In this document: in pieces, positions 12,301 through 22,107 of the stretch
How the letters are laid out: the number at the start of each line of letters is the position of its first letter
Position numbering within the stretch: position 1 is the first letter of the stretch
Assembly (NCBI GenBank): GCA_023055425.1
Contig: JALGPY010000006.1
Span: 72,138,127 to 72,202,126 of the forward strand
Length of the DNA stretch: 64,000 bases
Direction: 5' to 3'
Origin: Linanthus parryae
Lineage: Eukaryota; Streptophyta; Magnoliopsida; Ericales; Polemoniaceae
Translations under genes and position numbers: made by a program
The notes under the pieces: model-generated
The model's input: only the letters and a program-made list of their open reading frames with translations
Database searches by the model: none
Told to the model about the DNA's origin: nothing

Positions 12301-12372
12301 TTGTTTCAATATCTATATGTTTTTTTTAGAGGAATGTGTGTTGTAACGCTCTTTTGTTTTTCAAACATTTGA
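9312..12372 (+). pseudogene. Downstream exons of the antisense PMD gene (acidic and coiled-coil part)
   Basis: Plus-strand coding blocks are separated by intron-like gaps. Acceptor-like pyrimidine-AG sites occur at about 9,530, 10,049, 10,508, 10,682, 11,834 and 12,023. Blocks include KEGLQRMIGYSESFSEV (9,405-9,455), a Glu/Arg-rich helix (EERRRKREEDDVELVTRRS, about 10,180-10,240), an acidic stretch (10,686-11,225), DMRQSDLDWLMKMRLSYP (about 11,834-11,890) and a C-terminal coiled coil (NKLKEQKKKADDAAKLL, 12,150-12,200). This is the usual tail layout of long PMD-type transposon proteins, as inferred from composition. Frames are broken in places, so exon limits are not certain. It ends tail-to-tail with the element's integrase at 12,909. 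Confidence 0.6.
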
Positions 12373-12518
12373 ACACAATGTTGGCTTTTGTTTTCTGCAA
12401 CGAATGATCTCATTTCGCGTTTCAATATTTATTGCTTAAAATGAATAAGGCTTTTGCAGTTGCTTTTGCTGCTATTTAAACAAATAGGCTTATGTGTGGT
12501 TGTTATTGCCACTGTCCA

Positions 12519-12690
12519 GGCAGATAAGTTGTGGATCACATAGGATCATGTTCTTGATATCGTTGCTATCTAGGCAGATAGGCTTTGGATCACATAGGAT
12601 CATGTTTTGTTATCGCTGCTATCTAGGCAGATAGGCTTTGGATCACATAGGATCATATTCTTGTTGCTATCTATGCAGATAGGCTTAGAT
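12519..12690. repeat. About 54-bp tandem repeat inside the Tat element
   Basis: A unit containing ggatcacataggatcatgtt and gctatctaggcagatagg repeats from starts at 12,533, 12,587 and 12,640, with a partial unit on each side. It lies in the gap between the convergent antisense gene and integrase. A second short motif, ctcatatgggag, recurs three times at about 12,763-12,840. Confidence 0.85.
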
Positions 12691-12908
12691 CAGTTGTCAG
12701 GCATTAGTAACACGAGCAATTAAGTAAATGGAGCAACGAGGCAATAATTTGATAAAATTTCTCTCATATGGGAGAGTTCTTATCATTAAGAAAGCATCCT
12801 CATATGGGAGGATCATGAAAACAGATTCCTCATATGGGAGGAAACAATGCGGAATACATATGAATTGGGAAGCAATAAAACGTATGAATTGGAAAGCAAT
12901 TAATAGAG

Positions 12909-14350
12909 CTAGGGATAGTACTTCTTAATCCAGCGCATGTTGATTGGACTTGGAGTTGTTGCAGTCCCATGAAGTCGTTGAATGGTGCAGTAGCCAGTGT
13001 CAAAAAATTCTTTGACTTCGAATGGTCCCTCCCAGTTAGAAGCGAACTTAGGGTGAGCTGCTTCTCGCATACAGTGATCCGAAGCTCGTAAGACCAGATC
13101 TCCAACTGCAAAGTCTTGGTGTTGGACAGTTTTGTTGTAGGCGCGAGCGATCCTTTCCTTGTACCTCGTGTTAGCTCTCTTGGCCTCTTCACGTTTTTCT
13201 TCCAGCAGGATAAGATCGTGGTCACGTTGATTCTCGTACAAAGCATTAAAGGCTAAACTTGCAGAATTAAATTTGACTTCAGTTGGGACAACAGCCTCGA
13301 CTCCATTGCATAAAGGAAAGGAGAGACTTCTGTGGGAGTCCTCGGCGATGTGCGATATGCCATATGCCCATAAAGCCAAACTCAGGGAATTTTCCCACTT
13401 CTTGTGATCATCTGCGACCATTTTTCTTAGAATCCTCAACAACTTCTTATTCGTGGCTTCTGCTTGTCCATTCCCTTTTGGATAATAGGGTGTGGAGCAC
13501 ACTTGCCTGATATTGTACTCTGCTAACTTCGCATCCACTTGACGATTTCTGAAAGGAGTCCCATTGTCAGAGAGAATAGAATTGGGGATCCCAAAACGAT
13601 GTATGATGTTCTCCTGAATGAAGTTAACGGTTGCTAGTGCATTTGCTGCCTTGATTGGCACCGCTTCCACCCACTTGGTGAATTGCTCAGTTGCAGTCAG
13701 GATTAACTGATTCCCATGCGATACTGGGCAGATAGGGCCAATAAAATCCAAGGCCCAAGTGTGGAATGGCTAAGGTGTTCCCAGTGCATGCAAGTCTACG
13801 GCAGGAGCGTGTACTAGGTTACCTTTAAACTGACATTCTTGGAACCTTTTGACTTTGGTGCGACAGTCTGCTTCCATTGTAGGCCAGAAGTAACCAACAG
13901 TGAGGAGTTGTCTGCATAACTTCGCGCCTCCTTGGTGCTCCACTTGATGGGACAAATCCATTACTTCATGTGCTTCTTGACTATCCAAGCATCTGAGCAG
14001 ATTCCCCTCATGCCCTCTTCGCCAGAGTATGTTTTCTTTCACCACATATCGAGTTGCCTTCCTTTTGAGTTTTTCGGCTTCTTTCCTCTGGGTTGGTTCA
14101 ATTCCTTCCTTCAAATAGTCAAAGAATGGCTTCCTCCAATCTGTGTTGTCGTCGATTGCAGCAATTTCTAGTGAATCTTTGACCAATGCACAATTCTCGC
14201 AGTTCCCTTGAATGATTGCAGCATACGTTGACATCTCCGGCCAGTGAATCCCATATCTAGGGCTTTTCTATAGATGGACACTTCATTTTCTCCACATAAG
14301 TGCTGGTGGATTTTCTCTAATAGTGCCTCCCTTCCTTCTGTGATACACAT
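12909..14350 (-). pseudogene. Tat integrase
   Basis: The zinc-binding region (14,234-13,770) shows HQVEH and then RTKVKRFQECQ, where the first Cys of the usual CxxC pair is replaced by Phe. The catalytic core (13,751-12,909) keeps Asp in LDFIGPI, Asp in LSDNGTPF and Glu in KGNGQAEATNKK, so the D,D-E triad is present. The C-terminal part has VGDLVLRASDH and NWEGPFEV. One TAG stop near 13,768 separates the two halves, so no full integrase can be made without readthrough. The coding part ends about 215 bp from the tandem repeat. Confidence 0.9.
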
Positions 14351-15729
14351 CGCATGAGCACTCCTCCTGGTACCTTATAGTAAAGGGATTTATCATGCAC
14401 AGAGAACCCCTTTGTGGATGCCCAGTTCTCTTTGCTGGTCCCTTCAGCAATCGCGTGCAGTATTGGCCTCCTCCAATCTTCAGCTTCCGCAAGTTCTTCT
14501 TCGCATAACTCTTGTGCTAGAGCCGGGGTGGTTCTGACTTCGATCAAAACCCTTGCTGGACATTTTTCGGCATTGATTTTGGACCCCAAAGTGGCTAAAT
14601 AATCTGCATGTCGATTATCAGCCCTAGGAGTATGCTCATACTTGACATCGGGGAACTGTTGTACTATCTTCTGAACCATAGTCCTGTAACTTAATAATTT
14701 GATCTCCTTTAGGCCATACTCGCCTGAGGCTTGTTTGACAACAAGCTTTGAATCTCCCATGACCATCTAGTTGTTTACTTCCAGGGCCTTAGCTGCAAGG
14801 AGCCCTGCGATTAGAGCCTCATATTCTGCCTCGTTGTTCGTGATTGGGAAATCTAACTTAATCGACATTTGGATGACTTCCCCATCTGGCTTGGCCTGAA
14901 AAACGCCAATTCCTCCTCCTTTTCTTGTCGATGATCCATCGAAATGCAACTTCCAGTAGAGTGATTCGACCGCATAAATTTCAGGTCCTTCTAAATCCTC
15001 CTCTATCATAGGCTCATGATTGTTGTCTGGAAATTGTGCCAACAAGTCTGCCACTGCCTGAGACTTAAATGCTTTTGGGCGAGCACACATGATATCATAT
15101 TGCGAGATGGTCATATACCACTTCGCTAGCCTTCCAAAGGGAGAGGAATGACTCAACAGATACCGGATGGGATCACTCTTTGTGATTAACACAACTTTAT
15201 GAGAAGCAAAATAGTGCTTTAACTTTCCTATGACGAAAAATAAAGCAAGGCAGTGGCGCTCTATATCAGTGTACCTGGATTCAGCCGGTTTTACCACGCG
15301 GGAGATGTGATAGATTGGTCTTTCTTGTCCTTCATGCTCTTGAGCTAGCAGCGCCCCTATAGACTTCCCGGTCGACGTCAAATGCAACAAAAGTGGTGAC
15401 CCCAACTGAGGCGTGATCATTACATGTGGTGATGTCAACAGGTCCTTCAGCTTCTCGAACGTGGCTTGATGCTCCTTCGTCCAATTATACACAACGTTTT
15501 TCTTGAGCAGATCACCGAAACAGAAGGTCAGCTCTGCGATTGCCGGTGCCAATCTTCGCAAATACGATAATTTTCCTAGGAATGTCTTTAGAGTTCTCTG
15601 GTTGTGGGATGCCACCATGCTGGTGGTAGCTGAAATCTTCGCAGGGTCAAGCTCCATCCCATGGCGATGAATCACACATCCCGAGAATTTCCCAGAAGTT
15701 ACCCCAAATGCGCACTTCATTCGGTTCAT
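14317..15729 (-). pseudogene. Tat reverse transcriptase C-terminal part, RNase H and second RNase H
   Basis: The block 15,729-14,767 has the connection motif KLSYLRRLAPAIAELT, the Gypsy RNase H region (SIGALLAQEHEGQERPIYHIS, RYTDIERHCLAL) and then a second RNase H starting WKLHFDGSSTRKGGGIG with TNNEAEYEALIAGL. After one in-frame stop at the 14,766 boundary the second domain continues as MGDSKLVVKQASGEY and ADNRHADYLA (14,766-14,317). Two RNase H domains in tandem are diagnostic for the Tat lineage of plant Gypsy elements. Confidence 0.9.
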
Positions 15730-15735
15730 CTTTAG

Positions 15736-16366
15736 CTAAAAGTTCATGCACCTTTCGAACACCTTTCGCAGATCCCCCAGGTGATCTGCTTCTTCTCTTG
15801 ATTTGATAACCAAATCATCAATGTAGAATTCAAATTCCTGATGCATCATATCATGGAAAAGAGCCATCATGGCACATTGATAAGTTGCACTTGCATTTTT
15901 CAATCTAAAGGGCATAATTGTGTAGTGGAAAACCCCAACTGGCGTGATGAACGCATTTTTCTTTGCATCTTCAGGATCCATCTTGATTTGATTATACCCA
16001 CTGAAACCATCCATAAAACTAAACATGCGGTGACCTGCGGTAGAGTCAATGAGCAGGTCTATATTTGGTAGTGGGAAATCGTCCTTGGGGCAGAATCGGT
16101 TGAGATCTCTGAAGTCCATGAATGGGCTCAATGAACTTGGCGTTCAGCAGTTTGACTATTTCTTCTTTGATCTTCATGTTGATCTCTGGTCTGAAACTTC
16201 TTGCGCTCATCTTTATTGGTTTGGACCCTGGGACAACATCCAATCTATGCTTTGTTACCGCTGTATCAAGGCCAGGCATCTCGTCGTACTCCCATGCGAA
16301 CACGTCCTTGTATTCTGTAGGCAGTTCTATCAATTTTTTCTTCCTCTTCACCCTTGAGGTCTGCAC
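15736..16366 (-). pseudogene. Tat reverse transcriptase core
   Basis: The minus-strand frames read YKDVFAWEYDEMPGLD (reverse transcriptase N-terminus of the Tat type), then DFRDLNRFCPKDDFPLPNID, FMDGFSGYNQIKM and the active-site box FYIDDLVIKS. The two catalytic Asp residues of YIDD are present. Frames shift near 16,100 and near 16,330, and a stop near 15,733 separates this block from the downstream part. The 298 codons hold most fingers and palm motifs. Confidence 0.9.
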
Positions 16367-16599
16367 TCAGGAACACGGGCTTCTTTTTCTCTTCGGATGT
16401 GCTTAAGAATACTTCCTTTAACTCCTGCTTTTGTGGATTCGGTTTGTCCTCCATGCATTCGGGCGCTTCTCTAAATTTATCCTCTGGTGAGTCGGGCTTC
16501 AGTTTGACCTCTCCTGGTGGTCGCTCGAGTTGGTTGATTTGCCCAGGGATATCCCCATGCTGAGGTGGGGGTACCCCCCGCGCACCTTCATATGCGGTA

Positions 16600-17290
16600 T
16601 CACTTTTTCCCATTGGAGTAGAAACTTTCTACTTCTTGACCCTTGCTGCCATGTTTCACCACCCTTTTTAGAGTGTATACATTCTTCTTCTGGTAAATAG
16701 TCTTTGGCACCTCTTCGCACGTAGGCACGTTCTCCTTGGGAGTTTTCCTTGTGACTATCACTCCTGCAGGCGACTGGTCCTTGATATATTCCCATCGAGG
16801 CAAAGGGGTTGGCTTAAATGGCCCAAGTGTCTGCTCGTCTGCCATCTCGGTGAACCATACCGCTTCGGTTAGGTGCACCTCACTTAAGTTGAATGGGTTT
16901 ATCGAAGCTGGTATTTCAACTACTCTGTCATTCCAAATGGCCTTCATTACTTGATGGGCTGTTGAGGGTACTGCGTCAAAACGATGGATCCATACCCGTC
17001 CAATGATCATGTGGTAAGTGGTGTTCGCATCAATGACGTAAAACTTGGCAGAACACTTTATCTTTCCTATCTGAAGTCCCAGGTGAATCTACCCCACTGT
17101 CATCCTCGAATCGCTTCCGAATCCCATTAACGAAGATTGGCGCCTGGAAATCTTCCTCGGGAATGTCTGTTAACTTCAAAGTGTTGAGTGAGACTACGTT
17201 GACGGCCACTCCTCCATCAACAAACTCCCTTTTGAATTCGACGTCATTAATTACTGCTGTGACATATAGTGGCTTCTGATGGCTTGCATC
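16600..17290 (-). pseudogene. Tat retropepsin (aspartic protease) region, fused to the LTR
   Basis: The frame reads PLYVTAVINDVEFKREFVDGG, SLNTLKLTDIPEEDF and, in the next block, IGRVWIHRFDAVPSTAHQVM. This is the Tat-type retropepsin. The usual DTGA/DGGA site reads VDGGVAVN, with the catalytic Asp kept. The N-terminal side runs straight into 5' LTR sequence near 17,317 with no gag, zinc knuckle or primer site, so those parts were deleted. A frameshift near 16,606 leads into a charged linker (16,266-16,613). Confidence 0.8.
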
Positions 17291-17300
17291 TGTCTTCTTG

Positions 17301-17905
17301 TCTGACTCAAAGAATCCTTTGAGGAAGATCCAAATGAACACCGGGGGTAGAGAATAGAAACACGTAGAGTGTAGGTTGTGAGTAGGGAGAGAGCAAGCAG
17401 TGATAACTGAGAGAGAGAGACAGTATGAAAATGGCCAGAGCTTCAGCGTGGTCCGAAGATTGCAATGAAGGGTTACGATCCTATATATAATAGGAATGTG
17501 ACAGTTGTAGTGGGTTAATGCACCCATTAATGACGGCTTAGTTACATCAACCATAACGACACGTTCGACCGCATATATAGGGATCGTTACGCACTTCGCC
17601 CGCGTATACCGGAACCGTTATGAGGTTGACCAGGTTTATGGGACACGTGGACATAAATATCTCAAAGCAGTTATCAAGGGTCGCGCGCGGGCTTGGTTGT
17701 CGCTCGTGCGCGACTAATTTTACTCTAGCCTCCAAACCACTATGTCCCTACAAGTCCCGTGTGGAATGATATGCGAGGGGCCCTGTCTCGCAGCCCCCAT
17801 ACGGATAAGCATGGGTAATGCTCGTGTAGTACTGGAGAACCACCAGATGTGCTAGATGACTGCCACGTGTAAGCTGACTCACGTGGCTAGAACACACTAT
17901 CTACA
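17301..17905 (-). repeat. 5' LTR of the Tat element, truncated at its inner end
   Basis: It matches 6,182-6,789 base for base apart from scattered differences, up to aatcctttgagg at about 17,314-17,325. Beyond that (about 16 bases) the match is lost and protease coding begins. A TATA-like cctatatataatagg lies at about 17,478-17,492. The outer end is followed by the duplication actag (17,906-17,910). Confidence 0.88.
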
Positions 17906-17910
17906 ACTAG

Positions 17911-19478
17911 TTAACCGACTTAACTTTCCAACTGCTTGAGTAATATCACCCTTGTACAATTCATGAGGTACATTAAACAGTCAATTACTTGAGCATATTC
18001 GGCTTGTCTTACACTTGCACCATGATTCTTGGCTAGATGTAAATTAAGATCGACGGGAGTTTTAACTGTCTTGCCATCGTTCTTGTTGAATTTCTCAAGA
18101 ATCTTTCCAACATAATGTGATTAAGATAATGAGTATCCATTCGTCGTTTTAGTAATTTTCATCCCTAAAATAGCATCCGCAATACCCATATCTTTCATAT
18201 CGAACTTTGTTGTCAACATTTTCTTGGTTGTTTTAATGATAGTCGAATTACTTCCCATAATTAACATATCATCAACGTACAAGCACACGATGACATATCC
18301 ATCACGATTGGTTTTAGTATAAACACACTTGTCACATTCATTAATATGAAATCCATTTGATAACATAGTATTATCAAATTTGATATGCCACTGTTTCGGT
18401 GCTTGTTTGAGACCGTAAAGAGATTTCACCAAACGACATACCTTATTTTTTTGTCCAGGGGCGATGAACCCCTCAGGTTATTCCATGTAAATATCTTCAT
18501 CTAATTCACCGTTCAAGAATGCAGTCTTAACGTCCATTTGGTGAATTTCAAGATTATTTATAGTTGCAATAGCTATAAGCATGCGAATGGACGTTATCCT
18601 TGTAACTGGTGAGTAGGTATCGAGATAATCAATACCTTCCTTTTGTTTATATCCATTTGCGACAAGTCGAGCTTTATACTTGTCAATTGAACCGTCGGGT
18701 TTAATCTTTCGCTTAAAAACCCACTTACATCCCAACGCTTTACTTCCTAGTGGAACACTCACCAATTCCCAAGTATGATTCTGAAGTATGGATTCAAACT
18801 CCATATTCACTGATTCTTTCCAATATGACACCTCAGTACTAGACATAGATTCCTTGTAGGTTTGAGGCTCATTTTCTACCAAGTAGGTTAAAAAGTCTGG
18901 GCGAAATGTTGTAGCAACTTTTGCCCGCTTGCTACGTCTAGGTTCATTTTCCTTTTCAGACTCTTGGGATGTGGAATCCCGAGATCTTTTATTAGAACTT
19001 TGTTCATTCTTCTCTTTGTATGGAAATAAATTTTCAAAGAATGAAGCATTTCATGACTCAAAGATAGTATCTTCGTATATATCTTCAATTTCTGATTTAA
19101 TAATCAAAAATCTATACGCACTACTATTATGAGCATATCCGATAAGGATGCAATCTACCGTCTTCGGTCCATGTTTCACTTTTTAGGTACCGGTATTGCC
19201 ACCTTTGTGAGACACCCCCACACTTTGAGGTATTTGTAAGATGGCGGCATTCCTTTCCATAATTCATATGGAGTTTTGCCAACATTTTTCAGAGGTATCG
19301 TATTAAGAATATGGTTGGCTGTTAATAGGGCTCCCCCCCCCCCCACAAGTTATGTGGTAATCCCGAACTTAGGAGTAATGCATTTAGCATCTCTTTTAAA
19401 GTCATATTCTTCCTCTTGGCTACGCCATTTTGTTCAAGCAAAGAGGGTGCCGTAGTTTGGTGGATGATTCCACTTTCA
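17911..19478 (-). pseudogene. Copia integrase C-terminal part and reverse transcriptase
   Basis: Minus-strand order: integrase end SGIIHQTTAP, LLEQNGVAKRKNMTLKEML and SSGLPHNLWG (19,478-19,325), a degenerate linker (18,888-19,320), reverse transcriptase start LGCKWVFKRKIKPDGSID, VTRITSIRMLIAIA and HQMDVKTAFLNGELDEDI (18,882-18,478), and then KSLYGLKQAPKQWH and the active site CLYVDDMLIMGSN (18,432-18,121). YVDD is intact. A TAA stop lies after DIYME (18,478). The integrase catalytic Glu of the usual VAERKN is Lys here. A 13-base C run lies near 19,328. The frame continues at 6,181 across the Tat element. Confidence 0.9.
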
Positions 19479-20037
19479 AGATGATAGATCAGAAGCTCTT
19501 TGGTTTTAATATGTGGATATATACAAAGAAGGAGATTTGGTTCCTTGATGATGAAAGCCAGAAACACAAGTGTCAAAGCTTCAAAGCTTTGAGACACTGT
19601 AGTTGCCTTACATGCTCTTAACTGTTCTATATTTTGTAGGTCTATAAGTTGGTGTTTGGAATGATTTTTTCATTCTCTATGATGTTCTGCAAATACTATG
19701 AAATCATGTTTCGGTTGGTACAACACAATGTGCAGGACTGAGATGGATTGAGAATCTAAGTTCATTCTAATCAACTAGTAGTCAAAGCTTCAAAGGTTTG
19801 AGAATATCTGAGTACTTCTTACTGCTAAGTTCATCTAACCAGATATGTGTATGCATGTCAATTCATTTGGTTTTATAATGTGTTATTGACTTTTACTAGT
19901 CCATTAATACTTGCTCTATAATGATTAATTGGTATATCCATTTATTTGGGAGTACACACTGTTTTTATTATCAGACTAAACTTAGCCTAATTTCTTCATG
20001 AACTGTCAGCATAATGCTGCTCAGATGTTATTGCTTG

Positions 20038-21402
20038 TGTCGCGACCCTAATAACATAACATAACATAACATACATTTATATATTTCCGGAATGAGAGAG
20101 CACCGATCACAACAAAATTGCCATCTCAGGCCATAATTGCCTCTCCGAGCCAGAACTTATCAGAACATTGCAGTACTCCTCACACATCGGCCAAATACAA
20201 AAAAAATCTCATAATTGATTACATAATATTACGGAAGCGTTTTAATTACAAAATATTGTATTATCATTTACAAATAAATACAAAACATATAATAAACTCA
20301 TAAAATTCACATCTTGTCTTTACTTTAATATTTTTGACTGCTCGTGGACGTATTTTCGACCTGCAAAATATGTTAGGGTGTGAGCTCACAGCTCCGTAGA
20401 ACGATCACTGCTACAGCATGTGACCACTATCAACAAATACCGTACTAAAATCACGTATATAGTCACATGGAGAACATAGCGGACCGAATAAAAACATAGA
20501 ACTATAAATATCATTTTACAAAACTCATTTTGAATATAATATCACGTAACTTTCCACACAAAAATACACGCAATAATAGATCGAGTAAATTGCGATAGTA
20601 ATTCCCTGCATCAAATTTTTCAAAACAAGGCCTTAAGAATACTCTTGGTTATGTGCTCCCAAAATTCTCCAAAAATCACATATTTCTTCCATGCTCCCTA
20701 ACAACTCCAAAATCATATTCTTCCTATTTCTCTCTTTTCTTTTCTCTCACTAACACTCTTTCTTTATACTTGATGTTGTTCCAAGAATGATGAGAAATGA
20801 AGGAAGCCTACTCTCAATCTATAGTACTTAAGTTGAGTAACCTCCAAGGAAAATGTCACATCAACAATGATAAAATATTTGTGACAATTATTTAAAAATG
20901 TTTCTTGCCTCGAAATAATTTAGACTCTCCACATATCTTGAAAAGACAACACCTTATGACTAAACATCACCATTTGACAACACATTTCATTACAAGACAA
21001 CACATTATGACATGACTACACATTTTGACAACACATCACCTTTTGACAAGACCACACAGATTTGACGAAACATCTTTACCAAGACAACAAATCTTTTACA
21101 AGACTTTTCTTTTTTACAAGACACCACATCTTTTAGCATAATTTTTCTTTTTCAAATGACAATACATTTTTACTTGACAATTCATCTTAGAAGAGACAAC
21201 ACATATATTGTACCAAACATGCTCCTCAAAATACTCAAAAGTATGTATATTAGACAACACATAGAAATTAACAAACATTAGTCAACAAATATCTCCCTTC
21301 TAATTATCATAAAAGTCAATTATTACTATTACTTTCACCATAAAATATAATAATTAACCTCTAATTCCAAAAAATATATTACCGAAAACTTGGGATATTA
21401 CA
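20038..21402 (-). repeat. 3' LTR of the 3.4-kb non-autonomous element
   Basis: This 1,365-bp LTR matches 22,108-23,446 along its length. It contains an array of degenerate gacaacaca motifs at about 20,940-21,290. Its minus-strand start (gggatattaca on plus) abuts the interior at 21,403. Confidence 0.9.
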
Positions 21403-22107
21403 ATCTACCAACTTTAAAAGAATTTCGAAATTACATCTTTCAGCTCCCAAGACACTCAAATCATGGACTACAATATATGAACATTCCGCTGCGCACTCTG
21501 ATAAAAATAAGATTCAAATATTTCACAAAATTATCTCCAAAATAAATGACTGACTTCAAGACTAACCTCTCAAAAAGTTACTTAGACTAACCTCAACCTT
21601 TATCCGTTTAGCAAAAAGTTTAACTCAAGAGCTGCTAAAACAATGCCACCCAAATATTTTCCAAGAACTTGTTGCACTAACATTTTAAATAGATAAAATA
21701 CTCATTTTTTTTGCTTAAAAATGATAATACGAGTATGGTACTTAGAAACTTATTAAATCACTTTTTATTATATAGTATCAAAATATCAATAGGGTTGCTC
21801 TACACACCTTAAAAAGTTTGTCAATCTTTTTATTAAACACATGCAACTCACATTACTTTGCTTTAACGTAACCAGGCGGTGTGCCCACGCTTCCCCCCTT
21901 ACGAATCCGTAAAACCTCGCTTGGATCACGTTAGCCAAGACCGAGTCCCGGGCGCAGGAGTTAGGCAACATGGGTACTACACGCTACCCCAGTCATGTAT
22001 CCGGCGTACCTCGCTTGGATCACGTTAGCTAAGACCGAGTCTCGGGAGCAAGTGTCGGGTAGGGTGGATTCGTCACACTTCTGGCTGGATCGAGCTCTGA
22101 TACCATT
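21403..22107 (-). other. Non-coding interior of the 3.4-kb element
   Basis: No protein domain is seen. A GC-richer part contains a direct repeat: ctcgcttggatcacgttagc occurs near 21,916 and 22,011, each followed by a variant of aagaccgagtc. The primer site lies at the right end. Confidence 0.7.
22083..22105 (-). other. Primer binding site (tRNA-iMet type)
   Basis: On the minus strand the sequence TGGTATCAGAGCTCGATCC follows the LTR end after two bases. TGGTATCAGAGC is the common initiator-tRNA-Met primer site of plant LTR retrotransposons. Confidence 0.9.

Larger units (their letters stand above)
6182..17905 (-). mobile_element. Tat-lineage Ty3/Gypsy retrotransposon, 11.7 kb, nested in Copia
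   Basis: The ends are two LTRs of about 605 bp with TG...CA termini, flanked by a perfect 5-bp duplication actag. Minus-strand order is 5' LTR, retropepsin, reverse transcriptase, RNase H, second RNase H and integrase (down to 12,909). Then come tandem repeats, a gene in the opposite (plus) direction with a plant mobile domain, a polypurine tract and the 3' LTR. The second RNase H and an extra antisense gene are hallmarks of the Tat/Ogre lineage. Gag and the primer site are missing next to the 5' LTR, and pol has frameshifts and stops, so it cannot be autonomous. Confidence 0.93.

Noticed and set aside
22083..22105. Possible tRNA-Met gene fragment
   Set aside because: Only the primer-complementary part is present, two bases from an LTR end; it is a primer binding site and not a tRNA gene.
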